Origin: Streptomyces chartreusis NRRL 3882
GTDB lineage: Bacteria > Actinomycetota > Actinomycetes > Streptomycetales > Streptomycetaceae
DNA length: 64,000 bases
Assembly (NCBI RefSeq): GCF_900236475.1
Contig: NZ_LT963352.1
Span: forward strand, 2,170,001 to 2,234,000
Reading direction: 5' to 3'
The translations under genes and the position numbers were made by a program. Each line of letters begins with the position of its first letter. Position 1 is the stretch's first letter. This document shows positions 8,781-17,489 of the stretch, piece by piece. The notes under the pieces were generated by a model. That model worked only from the letters and a program-made list of their open reading frames with translations. It was not told the origin of the DNA and did not search any database.

Positions 8781-9080
8781 ATGACCACCGCCGAGCACCT
8801 CACCCACGAGAACCACGCGCACGCCCACGGCGACGACTGCGGCCACGTCGCCTTCACCCACGGCGACCACACGGACTACGCCCACGACGGCCACATCCAC
8901 CGGACGCACGAGGACCACGTCGACGAGTGCGCGAACGGCGGCCACACGGTGCACCAGAACCACGACCACGAGCACGGCGACAACTGCGGCCATCTGGCCG
9001 TGCGGCACGGCGACCACACCGACTACGTGCACGACGGTCACCGGCACGCCGCCCACGAGGGACACTGGGACGACCACTGA
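8781..9080 (+). CDS. Histidine-rich metal-binding (zinc-buffer-like) protein
   Basis: This 99-aa soluble protein has 27 histidines, many in HxH or DH/GH pairs, with 3 cysteines. It consists of two tandem copies of a roughly 38-residue unit (residues about 9-46 and 55-92), each containing HG-D-(D/N)-CGH and HGDHTDY-HDGH. There is no membrane segment or signal peptide. This composition implies Zn(II) or Ni(II) buffering. The ATG at 8781 follows AAGGAG; an in-frame ATG at 8724 would add 19 residues but sits against the operator-like element. It is followed after 50 bp by the zinc-sensing ArsR gene, with shared promoter elements. Confidence 0.85.
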   Translation: MTTAEHLTHENHAHAHGDDCGHVAFTHGDHTDYAHDGHIHRTHEDHVDECANGGHTVHQNHDHEHGDNCGHLAVRHGDHTDYVHDGHRHAAHEGHWDDH

Positions 9081-9100
9081 GGCTCCTGCCCGGCATACTG

Positions 9101-9133
9101 GAAATCGTTGTCATATGCTAATGTGCGCATATG
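9101..9133 (+). promoter_or_regulatory. Candidate self-operator of ArsR gene (paired CATATG)
   Basis: GAAATCG (9101-9107), CATATGCTAATGT (9112-9124) and a second CATATG (9128-9133) that contains the ArsR start codon. The paired CATATG resembles zinc/nickel ArsR-family operators. The first part repeats the element at 8699, suggesting co-regulation of both genes. Confidence 0.55.
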
Positions 9134-9442
9134 ACAACGACGCCCGCTGCCCCCACGGACGAGCCGGATCAGACCCTGCAAGCGGCCAGCGAGCTGCTGC
9201 GCGCGCTGGCCTCGCCCGTACGACTGGGGATCGTGCGCGAACTGTCCGGCGGCGGGAAGTACGTCCATGAGCTGGTGACCGCGCTGGGCGTGAGCCAGCC
9301 GCTGGTCTCCCAGCATCTGCGGGTGCTGCGCACGTCCCGGATCGTCGCCGCCCGGCGTCAGGCCCGCGAGACGCGGTACACCCTCACCGACGACCACGTG
9401 GCACACATCGTGCTGGACGCCATCCGGCACGCCCAGGAGTAG
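9131..9442 (+). CDS. ArsR/SmtB-family zinc-responsive repressor
   Basis: A 103-aa winged-helix regulator. The DNA-reading helix is in ALGVSQPLVSQHLRVLR. The last helix carries D87-x-H89-x10-H100-x2-E103, exactly the alpha-5 Zn(II) ligand spacing of SmtB and CzrA, so it should release DNA on zinc binding. The CVC-type arsenic site is absent. Its own start codon is embedded in a CATATG repeat, indicating autorepression. It likely controls the His-rich protein gene immediately upstream. Confidence 0.88.
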   Translation: MTTTPAAPTDEPDQTLQAASELLRALASPVRLGIVRELSGGGKYVHELVTALGVSQPLVSQHLRVLRTSRIVAARRQARETRYTLTDDHVAHIVLDAIRHAQE

Positions 9443-9466
9443 CGCACAGGGTGCCCCTTCGCGGGG

Positions 9467-10339
9467 TTACGGGACGAGGGGGCGGACCTCCTCGGCCACG
9501 AAGCGGACGAAGCCCTCGGGGTCCGGCTCATCGCCGGTGGGTTCGAGGACGACGGTGTCGGCGCCGGCGGCGACCAGGCGCTGAACGGCCTCGGCCACCG
9601 TACCGGCGTCGCCGGCGACCCCCAGGTCGGGGATCTTGTCCGTGCCGGAGGCGGTGCGCTCGGCCTGGAGGCGGGCGGCGGCGTCCGGCCCGGTGGCGGT
9701 GAGGAGATAGACGACCACGCGGTGGGAGCCGGTGCGGCCGGCCACCGCTCGGCCCTCGTCGATGAGCCGGCGGGCCTTGGCGACACCGTCCGGCGGGGTG
9801 GCCTCACTGAGCAGCGTGCCATCGGCGGCCTCGCCGGACAGGCGCAGCGAACGGGGGCCGGTGACGCCGGCGAGCACCTCGGGAGCGGTGGGCGGGGGCC
9901 AGTCGAGGCCGACGTCGTCCAGCTTCACGTACCGCCCGTCGGTGGTGACGCGCTCGCCGCGCAGCAGCGCCCGGAGCGCGTCGAGGTACTCACGCAGCAG
10001 CGTGACCGGCGACTCGGCCCGCGCTCCGGCCTGCCCCATCCAGTCCTGCACGCCGTGCCCGACGGTCAGCGTGAAGCGCCCCGGGAAGAGCCGGTCCAGG
10101 GTGGCGGCCTCCATCGCGGTGAGGGCGACGTTCCGCAGGGGCACGGGCATCAGTCCGATGCCGACCCGCAGCCGTTCGGTCCAGGCGAGCGCGGCGGACG
10201 CGGTGGCGACCCCGCCCTCCAGGAAGCAGTCCTCCCAGAACCACAGCTCCTCCAGCCCCGCCGCCTCGGCGGTACGGGCTATGTCACGCAGCTTCTCGGG
10301 GGGCAGCTGAGGCCGGAAGACAGCACCAAGAGTAGTCAT
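9467..10339 (-). CDS. LLM-class (luciferase-like) F420/flavin-dependent oxidoreductase
   Basis: A 290-aa TIM-barrel protein of the bacterial luciferase superfamily. Typical parts are LGAVFRPQLPPEKL at the N-terminus, RLRVGIGLMPVPLRN, and a late TGPRSLRLSGEAADGTLLSE segment that binds the cofactor phosphate. In actinomycetes most such proteins use coenzyme F420; the substrate cannot be read from sequence. The ATG at 10339 follows an AAGG. It is monocistronic, convergent with the ArsR gene and separated from the secreted-protein gene by a perfect 10-bp hairpin. Confidence 0.82.
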   Translation of the reverse strand: MTTLGAVFRPQLPPEKLRDIARTAEAAGLEELWFWEDCFLEGGVATASAALAWTERLRVGIGLMPVPLRNVALTAMEAATLDRLFPGRFTLTVGHGVQDWMGQAGARAESPVTLLREYLDALRALLRGERVTTDGRYVKLDDVGLDWPPPTAPEVLAGVTGPRSLRLSGEAADGTLLSEATPPDGVAKARRLIDEGRAVAGRTGSHRVVVYLLTATGPDAAARLQAERTASGTDKIPDLGVAGDAGTVAEAVQRLVAAGADTVVLEPTGDEPDPEGFVRFVAEEVRPLVP

Positions 10340-10400
10340 GGGGCCTTACTACCCCTGGTGCTCCGGCATGAACAACTGCTTTACGCCGCTCGGCTCTTGG

Positions 10401-10437
10401 ACCGGTGAGCCCCCGTGGACCCGGGCCGCTCACCGGT
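10401..10437 (-). terminator. Strong hairpin downstream of the small secreted protein gene
   Basis: ACCGGTGAGC pairs perfectly with GCTCACCGGT over a 17-nt loop. It lies just after the stop of the gene at 10455-10892 on the minus strand. Confidence 0.55.
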
Positions 10438-10454
10438 TCCGTTCACCGTCGCGC

Positions 10455-10964
<510 letters not shown>

Positions 10965-10995
10965 TCACCCCTTCGGTGGCGAGTCCGCCGCGTCC

Positions 10996-11394
10996 CTACG
11001 GAAGCACCGCGAAGCCGTCCAGTTCCACCAATGCCTCCTCGTCCCACAGCCGGACGACCTCGACGACCGCCATGGCCGGGTAGTCACGGCCCGCCAGTTT
11101 CCGCCAGAGGCGGCCGAGTTCCGGGGCGTGGGCGCGGTACGCGGCGACGTCCGTGGCGTAGACGGTGACGCGGGCCAGGTCGGCGGGCGTGCCGCCGGCC
11201 GCCGCGAGGGCGGTCAGCAGGTTGGTGAGGGCCTTCTCGAACTGTTCCGGCAGGGTCGCGCCGGTCACCTTGCCGTCGCCGTCGAGGGCGGTCTGCCCCG
11301 CCAGGAAGACCACCCTGGACCCGGAGGCCACGACGGCGTGCGAGAAGCCCGCCGGCGGGGCGAGGCCGGGCGGGTTGACGCGTTCGGTGGTCAC
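10996..11394 (-). CDS. RidA/YjgF/UK114-family enamine/imine deaminase
   Basis: A 132-aa protein of RidA size. Family features: FLAGQTALDGDG, the trimer-interface region QFEKALTNLLTALAAAGG, and an Arg in EVVRLW at the position of the substrate-binding arginine. RidA proteins hydrolyse reactive enamine/imine intermediates. It overlaps the acyl-CoA dehydrogenase gene by 4 bp (GTGA) and belongs to the anthranilyl-CoA cluster, where an imine arising from the amino-substituted ring after monooxygenation/reduction would be a logical substrate (inference). Confidence 0.85.
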   Translation of the reverse strand: MTTERVNPPGLAPPAGFSHAVVASGSRVVFLAGQTALDGDGKVTGATLPEQFEKALTNLLTALAAAGGTPADLARVTVYATDVAAYRAHAPELGRLWRKLAGRDYPAMAVVEVVRLWDEEALVELDGFAVLP

Positions 11395-12545
11395 CGGGCC
11401 TCCTGGTGGGCTGCGTACAACTCCTTGGCGATGATGCCGCGCTGGACCTCGCTGGCCCCCTCGTAGATCCGGGGGGCGCGCACCTCCCGGTAGAGGTGTT
11501 CGAGCAGGTGACCGCGTTGCAGTGCGCGGGCGCCGTGCAGCTGGACGGCCGTGTCGACGACGTACTGCGCGGTCTCGGTGGCGAGCAGTTTCGCCATGGC
11601 CGCGCGCCGGGGCACGTCCGGGGCGTCCTCGTCGTACGCCGTCGCCGCCGCGTAGACCATCAGCCGGGCCGCCTCCGTGCGCAGGGCCATCTCGGCGACC
11701 TGGTGGGAGACGGCCTGAAGGTCCCGCAGCTTGCCGCCGAAGGCGTCTCGCCCGGCGGTGTGCGCGAGGGTCGCGTCGAGCGCCGCCCGGGCCATACCGA
11801 CCGCGAAGGCGCCGACGCTGGGGCGGAACAGGTTGAGCGTCCCCATGGCGACCCGGAATCCCCGGTCCACCTCACCGAGCACGTCGTCGGCCGTCACCGG
11901 CACGGCGTCGAAGTCGAGCGCGCCGATGGGGTGCGGGGAGAGCATGTCGAGTCCGGCCCCGGTCAGCCCCGGCCGGTCGGCCGGCACGAGAAAGGCCGTG
12001 ACACCACGCGCGCCCACCCCCGGGGTGGTCCGGGCGAAGACGGTGTAGAAGTCGGCCTCGGGCGCGTTGGAGATCCAGCACTTCTCACCGGTGAGACGCC
12101 AGCGGGTGGGGCCGTCGGGGTGGGCGGCCAGTTCGGCGGGCGGCTCCGCCCGCAACCCCAGTGCCGCCGCGTCCGACCCCGCCCCCGGCTCACTCAGGGC
12201 GAAGGCCGCGATCGCCGTGCCGTCGGTGACTCGGGGGAGCCAGCGGGCGCGTTGGGGATCCGTGCCGTGGGCGTGGACGGGGTGGGCGCCGAGGCCCTGG
12301 AGGGCCAGGGCCGTTTCCGCCTCCGTACAGGAGTAGGCCAGGGACTCGCGCATCAGGCACAGGTCGAGCGCGCCGGAGGTGAAGAGGCGGCCGAGCAGCC
12401 CGAGGCGGCCGAGTTCGGCGACCAGGGCCCGGTTCACCCGGCCCGGCTCGCCCTTCTCGGCCAGCGGGCGGAGCCGCTCCGCGGCCAGGGCGCGCAGCTC
12501 GGCGCACCAGGCGAGTTGTGCCGGTTCGAGCGAGAATGCGGTCAT
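11391..12545 (-). CDS. Acyl-CoA dehydrogenase
   Basis: A 384-aa FAD enzyme of the ACAD family. Signatures: ALSEPGAGSDAAAL, GEKCWISNAPEADFY, and IYEGASEVQRGI near the C-terminus, whose Glu is the usual catalytic base. The ATG at 12545 (MTAFSLEPAQ) follows AGAAGGGA; upstream in-frame codons run into the promoter region. It is coupled to ridA and divergent from the 2-aminobenzoate-CoA ligase gene, with an operator-like TGACTGTCGTCA between them. It probably oxidises the ring-derived or cleaved CoA thioester of the pathway. Confidence 0.88.
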   Translation of the reverse strand: MTAFSLEPAQLAWCAELRALAAERLRPLAEKGEPGRVNRALVAELGRLGLLGRLFTSGALDLCLMRESLAYSCTEAETALALQGLGAHPVHAHGTDPQRARWLPRVTDGTAIAAFALSEPGAGSDAAALGLRAEPPAELAAHPDGPTRWRLTGEKCWISNAPEADFYTVFARTTPGVGARGVTAFLVPADRPGLTGAGLDMLSPHPIGALDFDAVPVTADDVLGEVDRGFRVAMGTLNLFRPSVGAFAVGMARAALDATLAHTAGRDAFGGKLRDLQAVSHQVAEMALRTEAARLMVYAAATAYDEDAPDVPRRAAMAKLLATETAQYVVDTAVQLHGARALQRGHLLEHLYREVRAPRIYEGASEVQRGIIAKELYAAHQEAR

Positions 12546-12609
12546 CGCCGGTCCCTTCTCCGCCACCCCTGCCTCCCGGCCGGGCCGCTCCGAGGTTATC
12601 GCGGACCGT

Positions 12610-12621
12610 TGACTGTCGTCA
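12610..12621. promoter_or_regulatory. Operator-like inverted repeat TGACTGTCGTCA, copy 1
   Basis: TGAC-N4-GTCA lies between the divergent acyl-CoA dehydrogenase and ligase genes. The identical 12-mer occurs at 18384-18395 upstream of the enoyl-CoA hydratase-like gene of the same pathway. It is the likely binding site of the PaaX-like regulator encoded at 14312. Confidence 0.55.
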
Positions 12622-12673
12622 CCAACACGATACGCTCCTGGAGCGAGCCCACCACGCCAAGGGGGCGAATCGT

Positions 12674-14296
12674 ATGAATCCACGGGGTACGGCCCACGTC
12701 GACACCTTCGCCCGTGACCATCTGCCACCCCCGGACCAATGGCCCGAGCTCCGTTTCGACCTTCCGGAGCTGCGCTACCCCGAACGGCTCAACTGCGCCG
12801 CCGAACTGCTGAGCGGCCCGCCCGGCGACCGCCCGGCCTTCCTCACCCGGGCCGGAGAACCATGGACGTACGCCGATCTGCGCGCCCGCGTCGACCGCGT
12901 CGCACACCTGCTCACCGGCGAACTCGGCGTCGTCCCCGGCAACCGCGTGCTGCTGCGCGGTCCCACCACACCGTGGCTCGCGGCCTGCTGGCTGGCGGTG
13001 CTGAAGGCGGGGGCCGTGGCGGTCACCGTGCTCGCCCAGCAGCGCCCGCACGAGCTGGGCACGATGTGCGAGATCGCCCGGGTCCGGCACGCGCTGTGCG
13101 ACATCCGGGCCGTCGACGACCTCGCCAAGGCCGAGATCCCGGGCCTGCGGATCACGACCTACGGCGGCGACGCCCCCGACGACCTCCTCAACCGCCCGGC
13201 GCCCGGCACACCGTACGAGGCCGTCGACACGGCGGCCGACGACGTCGCGCTGATCGCCTTCACCTCCGGCACCACCGGCCGCCCCAAGGGCTGCATGCAC
13301 TTCCACCGGGACGTCCTGGCGATCGCCGACACCTTCTCCCGGCACGTGCTGCGCCCGCGCGCCGACGACGTGTTCACGGGCAGCCCCCCGCTCGGCTTCA
13401 CCTTCGGCCTCGGCGGGCTGGTGGTCTTCCCGCTGCGGGCCGGGGCGAGTGCGCTGCTGCTCGAACAGGCCGGTCCGAGGCAACTGCTGCCGGCCATCGC
13501 CGGGCACCGGGTGTCCGTGCTGTTCACGGCCCCTACGGCGTACCGCGCGATGCTCGACGAGCTGGACGGGTACGACGTCTCGTCCCTGCGCCGCTGCGTC
13601 TCGGCCGGCGAGAACCTGCCGGCGGCCACCTGGAAGGCATGGCACGAACGCACCGGCGTGCGCGTCATCAACGGCATCGGCGCCACCGAGCTGCTGCACA
13701 TCTTCATCTCCGCCGCCGACGAGCGGATCCGCCCCGGCACGACGGGCGTTCCCGTGCCGGGCTGGCACGCGCGCGTGCAGGACGAGCACGGCGAGCCGGT
13801 ACCCGACGGGGAGCCGGGACTGCTCGCGGTGCGCGGACCGGTCGGCTGCCGCTACCTCGCCGACCCGCGGCAGCGGGAGTACGTACGCGGCGGCTGGAAC
13901 ATCACCGGTGACACCTACGTCCGCGAACCCGACGGCTTCTTCCGGTACGTCGCCCGCGCCGACGACATGATCATCTCGGCCGGTTACAACATCGCCGGAC
14001 CGGAGGTCGAGGACGCGCTGCTGCGGCACCCGGACGTGGTGGAGGCGGCGGTCGTGGGGCGGCCCGACGAGGCCCGCGGGCAGGTCGTCGTGGCCTTCGC
14101 CGTCCTCAAGGAAGGCGCCGACCGGGATGCCGAGGCGCTGCGCGCCTTCGTGAAGAGCGAGCTGGCGCCGTACAAGTGCCCGCGCGAGATCGTCTTCCTG
14201 GACGCGCTGCCGCGCACGGCCACCGGCAAGCTCCAGCGGTTCAGGCTGCGCACGGGAGGGCTCCCGGACGGCGGCACCGCAGGCGACCGGGAGTGA
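12674..14296 (+). CDS. Aromatic acid-CoA ligase, probably 2-aminobenzoate (anthranilate)-CoA ligase
   Basis: A 540-aa adenylate-forming enzyme of the benzoate-CoA ligase type. The AMP/ATP loop is FTSGTTGRPKG, the acid-binding and adenylate motif is NGIGATELLHIF, the hinge is YVARADDMIISAGYN, and the catalytic Lys is in RTATGKLQRF. GATEL rather than GSTE, and the overall length and start region, match benzoate/2-aminobenzoate-CoA ligases. It forms the CoA thioester used by the monooxygenase/reductase at 15123-17489. The ATG at 12674 is chosen since upstream sequence is promoter and operator. The PaaX gene follows after 15 bp. Confidence 0.85.
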   Translation: MNPRGTAHVDTFARDHLPPPDQWPELRFDLPELRYPERLNCAAELLSGPPGDRPAFLTRAGEPWTYADLRARVDRVAHLLTGELGVVPGNRVLLRGPTTPWLAACWLAVLKAGAVAVTVLAQQRPHELGTMCEIARVRHALCDIRAVDDLAKAEIPGLRITTYGGDAPDDLLNRPAPGTPYEAVDTAADDVALIAFTSGTTGRPKGCMHFHRDVLAIADTFSRHVLRPRADDVFTGSPPLGFTFGLGGLVVFPLRAGASALLLEQAGPRQLLPAIAGHRVSVLFTAPTAYRAMLDELDGYDVSSLRRCVSAGENLPAATWKAWHERTGVRVINGIGATELLHIFISAADERIRPGTTGVPVPGWHARVQDEHGEPVPDGEPGLLAVRGPVGCRYLADPRQREYVRGGWNITGDTYVREPDGFFRYVARADDMIISAGYNIAGPEVEDALLRHPDVVEAAVVGRPDEARGQVVVAFAVLKEGADRDAEALRAFVKSELAPYKCPREIVFLDALPRTATGKLQRFRLRTGGLPDGGTAGDRE

Positions 14297-14311
14297 CCCG
14301 TACGACCTAAG

Positions 14312-15139
14312 ATGATCAACGTGTCCGACCAGCATGCACCACGGTCTCTCATCGTCACGCTCTACGGCGCGTACGGCCGCTTCGCGACGGGTCCCGTGCC
14401 CGTCGCCGAGCTGATCCGGCTGCTCGCCGCGGTCGGCGTCGACGCCCCGTCCGTACGCTCCTCGGTGTCGCGGCTGAAGAGACGCGGGCTGCTCGTGCCC
14501 GCCCGCACCGCCCAGGGCGCCGCCGGGTACGAACTGTCCCCGGACGCCCGCCAGTTGCTCGACGACGGCGACCGGCGCATCTACGCCACGGCGCCGCCCG
14601 AGGACGAGGGCTGGGTGCTCGTCGTGTTCTCCGTGCCGGAGTCGGAGCGGCAGAAGCGGCACGTGCTGCGCTCCCGGCTGGCCGGCCTCGGTTTCGGCAC
14701 GGCCGCGCCCGGCGTGTGGATCGCGCCCGCGCGGTTGCACGATGAGACCCGGCACACACTCCAGCGGCTGCGGCTGGACACCTACGTCGACTTCTTCCGC
14801 GGTGACCACCTCGGCTTCGCCCCGACCGCGGAGGCCGTCGCCCGCTGGTGGGACCTGGCCGCCATCGCCAAGCAGCACGAGGCGTTCCTCGACCGCCACG
14901 CCCCCGTGCTGCACGACTGGGAGAAACGCGACGACACCCCGCCGGAGGAGGCCTACCGCGACTACCTCCTCGCCCTGGACTCCTGGCGCCACCTCCCCTA
15001 CACCGACCCCGGTCTGCCGTCCGCACTGCTCCCCCGGGACTGGCCTGGCACCCGCTCGTCAGCGGTGTTCCAGGGCCTGCACGAGCGGCTGCGGGACGCG
15101 GGCGCTACGTTCGTGGGGCTGCTCAGCGCCCCAGAGTGA
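14312..15139 (+). CDS. PaaX-family transcriptional regulator
   Basis: A 275-aa protein with the PaaX layout: N-terminal winged helix (VTLYGAYGRFA, SVRSSVSRLKRRGLL), a middle domain (WVLVVFSVPESERQKRHVLRSRL) and a C-terminal domain (YRDYLLALDSWRHLP). The family represses aryl-CoA catabolic genes and is released by a CoA thioester such as phenylacetyl-CoA; here 2-aminobenzoyl-CoA is the natural candidate. It follows the ligase gene and overlaps the monooxygenase gene tail to tail by 17 bp. A GTG at 14321 is an alternative start. Confidence 0.85.
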   Translation: MINVSDQHAPRSLIVTLYGAYGRFATGPVPVAELIRLLAAVGVDAPSVRSSVSRLKRRGLLVPARTAQGAAGYELSPDARQLLDDGDRRIYATAPPEDEGWVLVVFSVPESERQKRHVLRSRLAGLGFGTAAPGVWIAPARLHDETRHTLQRLRLDTYVDFFRGDHLGFAPTAEAVARWWDLAAIAKQHEAFLDRHAPVLHDWEKRDDTPPEEAYRDYLLALDSWRHLPYTDPGLPSALLPRDWPGTRSSAVFQGLHERLRDAGATFVGLLSAPE

Positions 15140-17489
15140 GGCGCGGCCTGGGCGCGTCCGTGCGGCCCGTCTGGGGGCGGCGGCTGCCCGCGCGGTACGG
15201 GGCGGGCCAGACGGCGCCGGGGCCCGTGTAGCCCTGTTCGGCCGCCGCGTGCAGCGTCCAGTGCGGGTCGTAGAGGTGGGGGCGGGCCAGGGCGCACAGA
15301 TCCGTGCGGCCCGCCAGGATCAGCGAGTTGACGTCGTCCCAGGAGGAGATCGCGCCGACCGCGATCACGGGGACGCCGGTGGCGTGGCGGATGCGGTCCG
15401 CGAAGGGCGTCTGGTACGACCGCCCGAACTCCGGCCGCTCGTCCGCCACCACCTGCCCCGTCGACACGTCGATCGCGTCGGCGCCGTGCGCGGCGAAGGC
15501 CCGGGCGATCTCGACGGCCTCCTCGGCGGTCGTCCCGCCCTCGGCCCAGTCCGTGGCGGAGATCCGGACGGTCATGGGCCGCTCGCCCGGCCAGACGTTC
15601 CGTACGGCGTCGAACACCTCCAGCGGGAAACGGAGCCGCTTCTCCAGCGGGCCGCCGTAGGCGTCGGTGCGGCGGTTGGTCAGCGGGGAGAGGAAGCCGG
15701 AGAGCAGGTACCCGTGGGCGCAGTGCAGTTCGAGCAGGTCGAATCCGGCCCGGGCGGCGCGGCAGGCCGCGGCCGCGAACTGCTCGCGGATGTCGGTGAG
15801 CTGGGCGCGGGACAGCTCGCGCGGAGTCTGGCTGAACCGCTTGTACGGGAGCGCGGAGGCGGCCACGAGCGGCCAGTTGCCCTCCTCCAGCGGCTCGTCC
15901 ATGCCCTCCCACATCGGCTTCGTGGAGCCCTTGCGGCCGCTGTGGCCGAGCTGCACGCCGATCGCGGTGCCGGGTGCCCGGTCGTGCACGAAGTTCGTGA
16001 TCCGCCGCCAGGCCTCGGCCTGCCGGCCGGTGTAGAGGCCGGCGCAGCCGGGCGTGATCCTGCCCTCCTCGCTGACACACACCATCTCGGTCATCACCAG
16101 CCCTGCCCCGCCCATCGCCCGCGCGCCCAGATGGACGAGGTGGAAGTCGCCGGGGACGCCGTCGACGGCCGAGTACATGTCCATGGGCGAGACGACGACC
16201 CGGTTGCGCAGGGTCAGGCCGCGCAGCCGGAACGGCGTGAACATCGGGGGCGTGCCGGGCGGGCAGCCGAACTCGCGCTCGACCGTCTCCGTGAAGCGGG
16301 CGTCGCGCAGCCGCAGGTTGTCGTGGGTGACGCGGCGGCTGCGGGTGAGCAGGTTGAAGGCGAACTGGCGGGGCGGCTGGTCCAGGTACAGGGCGAGGTT
16401 CTCGAACCACTCCAGGCTGGCCCGGGCCGCGCGCTGCGTGGAGGCGACGACGGGCCGCCGTTCCGCCTCGTACGCGGCCAGGGCGTGGTCCAGCGTGTCC
16501 TGTTCCTCCAGGCAGGCGGCCAGGGCCAGGGCGTCCTCGACGGCGAGCTTGGTGCCGGAGCCGATGGAGAAGTGGGCGGTGTGGGCGGCGTCGCCGAGGA
16601 GGACGACGTTGCCGTGCGACCAGCGGTCGTTGACGACCGTGCGGAAGGTCGTCCATGCCGAGTTGTTGGACTTCAGGGGGCGGCCGCGGAGTGCTTCCGC
16701 GAAGATCTTGGCGCAGCGTTCGATCGACTCCGTTTCGCCGAGCTCGTCGAATCCGGCCGCGTGCCAGACCTCCTCGCGCATCTCGATGATCACGGTCGAG
16801 GCGTCCGGCGCGTAGGGGTAGCCGTGCAGCTGCATCACGCCGTGTTCGGTCTCGGCGATCTCGAAGCGGAAGGAGTCGAAGGGGAAGTCGGCGGCGAGCC
16901 AGATGTAGCGGCAGCGGTGTGCGGTGACCCGGGGGCGGAAGACGTCCGCGTGGGTCTCGCGTGTGGTGCTGTGGATGCCGTCGGCGGCGATGACCAGGTC
17001 GTGGGTCCGCGGGAGGTCTTTCGGAGCCTCGGTGTGGAAGCGGAGGTCGACGCCGAGGTCGCGGCAGCGGGTGTGGAGGATGTCGAGGAGGCGCCTGCGG
17101 CCGAGTGCGGCGAATCCGTGGCCGCCGGAGGTGTGGCGGGCGTTGCGGTGGACGATGTCGATGTCGTCCCAGCGGACGAAGTCCCTCTGGAGGGCCTCGT
17201 AGACCTGGGGGTCGGCGTGTTCTATACCGCCGAGGGTTTCGTCGGAGAGGACCACGCCGAAGCCGAAGGTGGTGTCCGGGGGGTTGCGCTCCCAGACGGT
17301 GATGGCGCGGGTGGGGTCCAGGCGTTTGAGGAGGGCGGCGGCGTAGAGGCCGCCGGGGCCGCCGCCGATGATCGCGACGCGTAGGGGGTCGCTCTTGTCG
17401 TTGGGCGGCTGCGGGTGCGTTGCGGCTTGTCGCGCCCCGCGGCGGAGCCGCAGATCGGCACAGCCCCGCGCCCCTCCAGGTACATCCAC
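15123..17489 (-). CDS. 2-aminobenzoyl-CoA monooxygenase/reductase-like fusion (flavin hydroxylase + old yellow enzyme)
   Basis: A 788-aa fusion. Residues about 28-400 are a FAD-dependent aromatic hydroxylase: GGGPGGLYAA dinucleotide fold, LVIAADGIHS, and LLGDAAHTAHFSIGSGTKLA. Residues about 415-770 are an old-yellow-enzyme (NADH:flavin oxidoreductase) barrel with LGHSGRKG and HCAHGYLLSGFLSP. This architecture is that of 2-aminobenzoyl-CoA monooxygenase/reductase and salicylyl-CoA 5-hydroxylase fusions. GTG 17489 overlaps the hydratase stop by 1 bp (TAGTG) with GGAG at -12; ATG 17504 is an alternative. The first 25 or so residues are encoded by a dispersed repeat (copy B), and no start codon lies between the repeat and the FAD fold. 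Confidence 0.87.
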   Translation of the reverse strand: MDVPGGARGCADLRLRRGARQAATHPQPPNDKSDPLRVAIIGGGPGGLYAAALLKRLDPTRAITVWERNPPDTTFGFGVVLSDETLGGIEHADPQVYEALQRDFVRWDDIDIVHRNARHTSGGHGFAALGRRRLLDILHTRCRDLGVDLRFHTEAPKDLPRTHDLVIAADGIHSTTRETHADVFRPRVTAHRCRYIWLAADFPFDSFRFEIAETEHGVMQLHGYPYAPDASTVIIEMREEVWHAAGFDELGETESIERCAKIFAEALRGRPLKSNNSAWTTFRTVVNDRWSHGNVVLLGDAAHTAHFSIGSGTKLAVEDALALAACLEEQDTLDHALAAYEAERRPVVASTQRAARASLEWFENLALYLDQPPRQFAFNLLTRSRRVTHDNLRLRDARFTETVEREFGCPPGTPPMFTPFRLRGLTLRNRVVVSPMDMYSAVDGVPGDFHLVHLGARAMGGAGLVMTEMVCVSEEGRITPGCAGLYTGRQAEAWRRITNFVHDRAPGTAIGVQLGHSGRKGSTKPMWEGMDEPLEEGNWPLVAASALPYKRFSQTPRELSRAQLTDIREQFAAAACRAARAGFDLLELHCAHGYLLSGFLSPLTNRRTDAYGGPLEKRLRFPLEVFDAVRNVWPGERPMTVRISATDWAEGGTTAEEAVEIARAFAAHGADAIDVSTGQVVADERPEFGRSYQTPFADRIRHATGVPVIAVGAISSWDDVNSLILAGRTDLCALARPHLYDPHWTLHAAAEQGYTGPGAVWPAPYRAGSRRPQTGRTDAPRPRLTLGR
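17405..17480 (-). repeat. Dispersed GC-rich palindromic repeat, copy B, at the start of the monooxygenase gene
   Basis: The reverse strand reads GGGGCGCGGGGCTGTGCCGA, then CGGCTCCGCCGCGGGGCGCGA and an ACCCGCAGCCG end, matching copy A at 3048-3120 closely. It encodes the non-conserved N-terminal leader of the fusion enzyme. Confidence 0.75.

Noticed and set aside
8781..9080. Tandem DNA repeat or CRISPR-like array
   Set aside because: The periodicity comes from a duplicated coding unit in a His-rich protein, without spacers.
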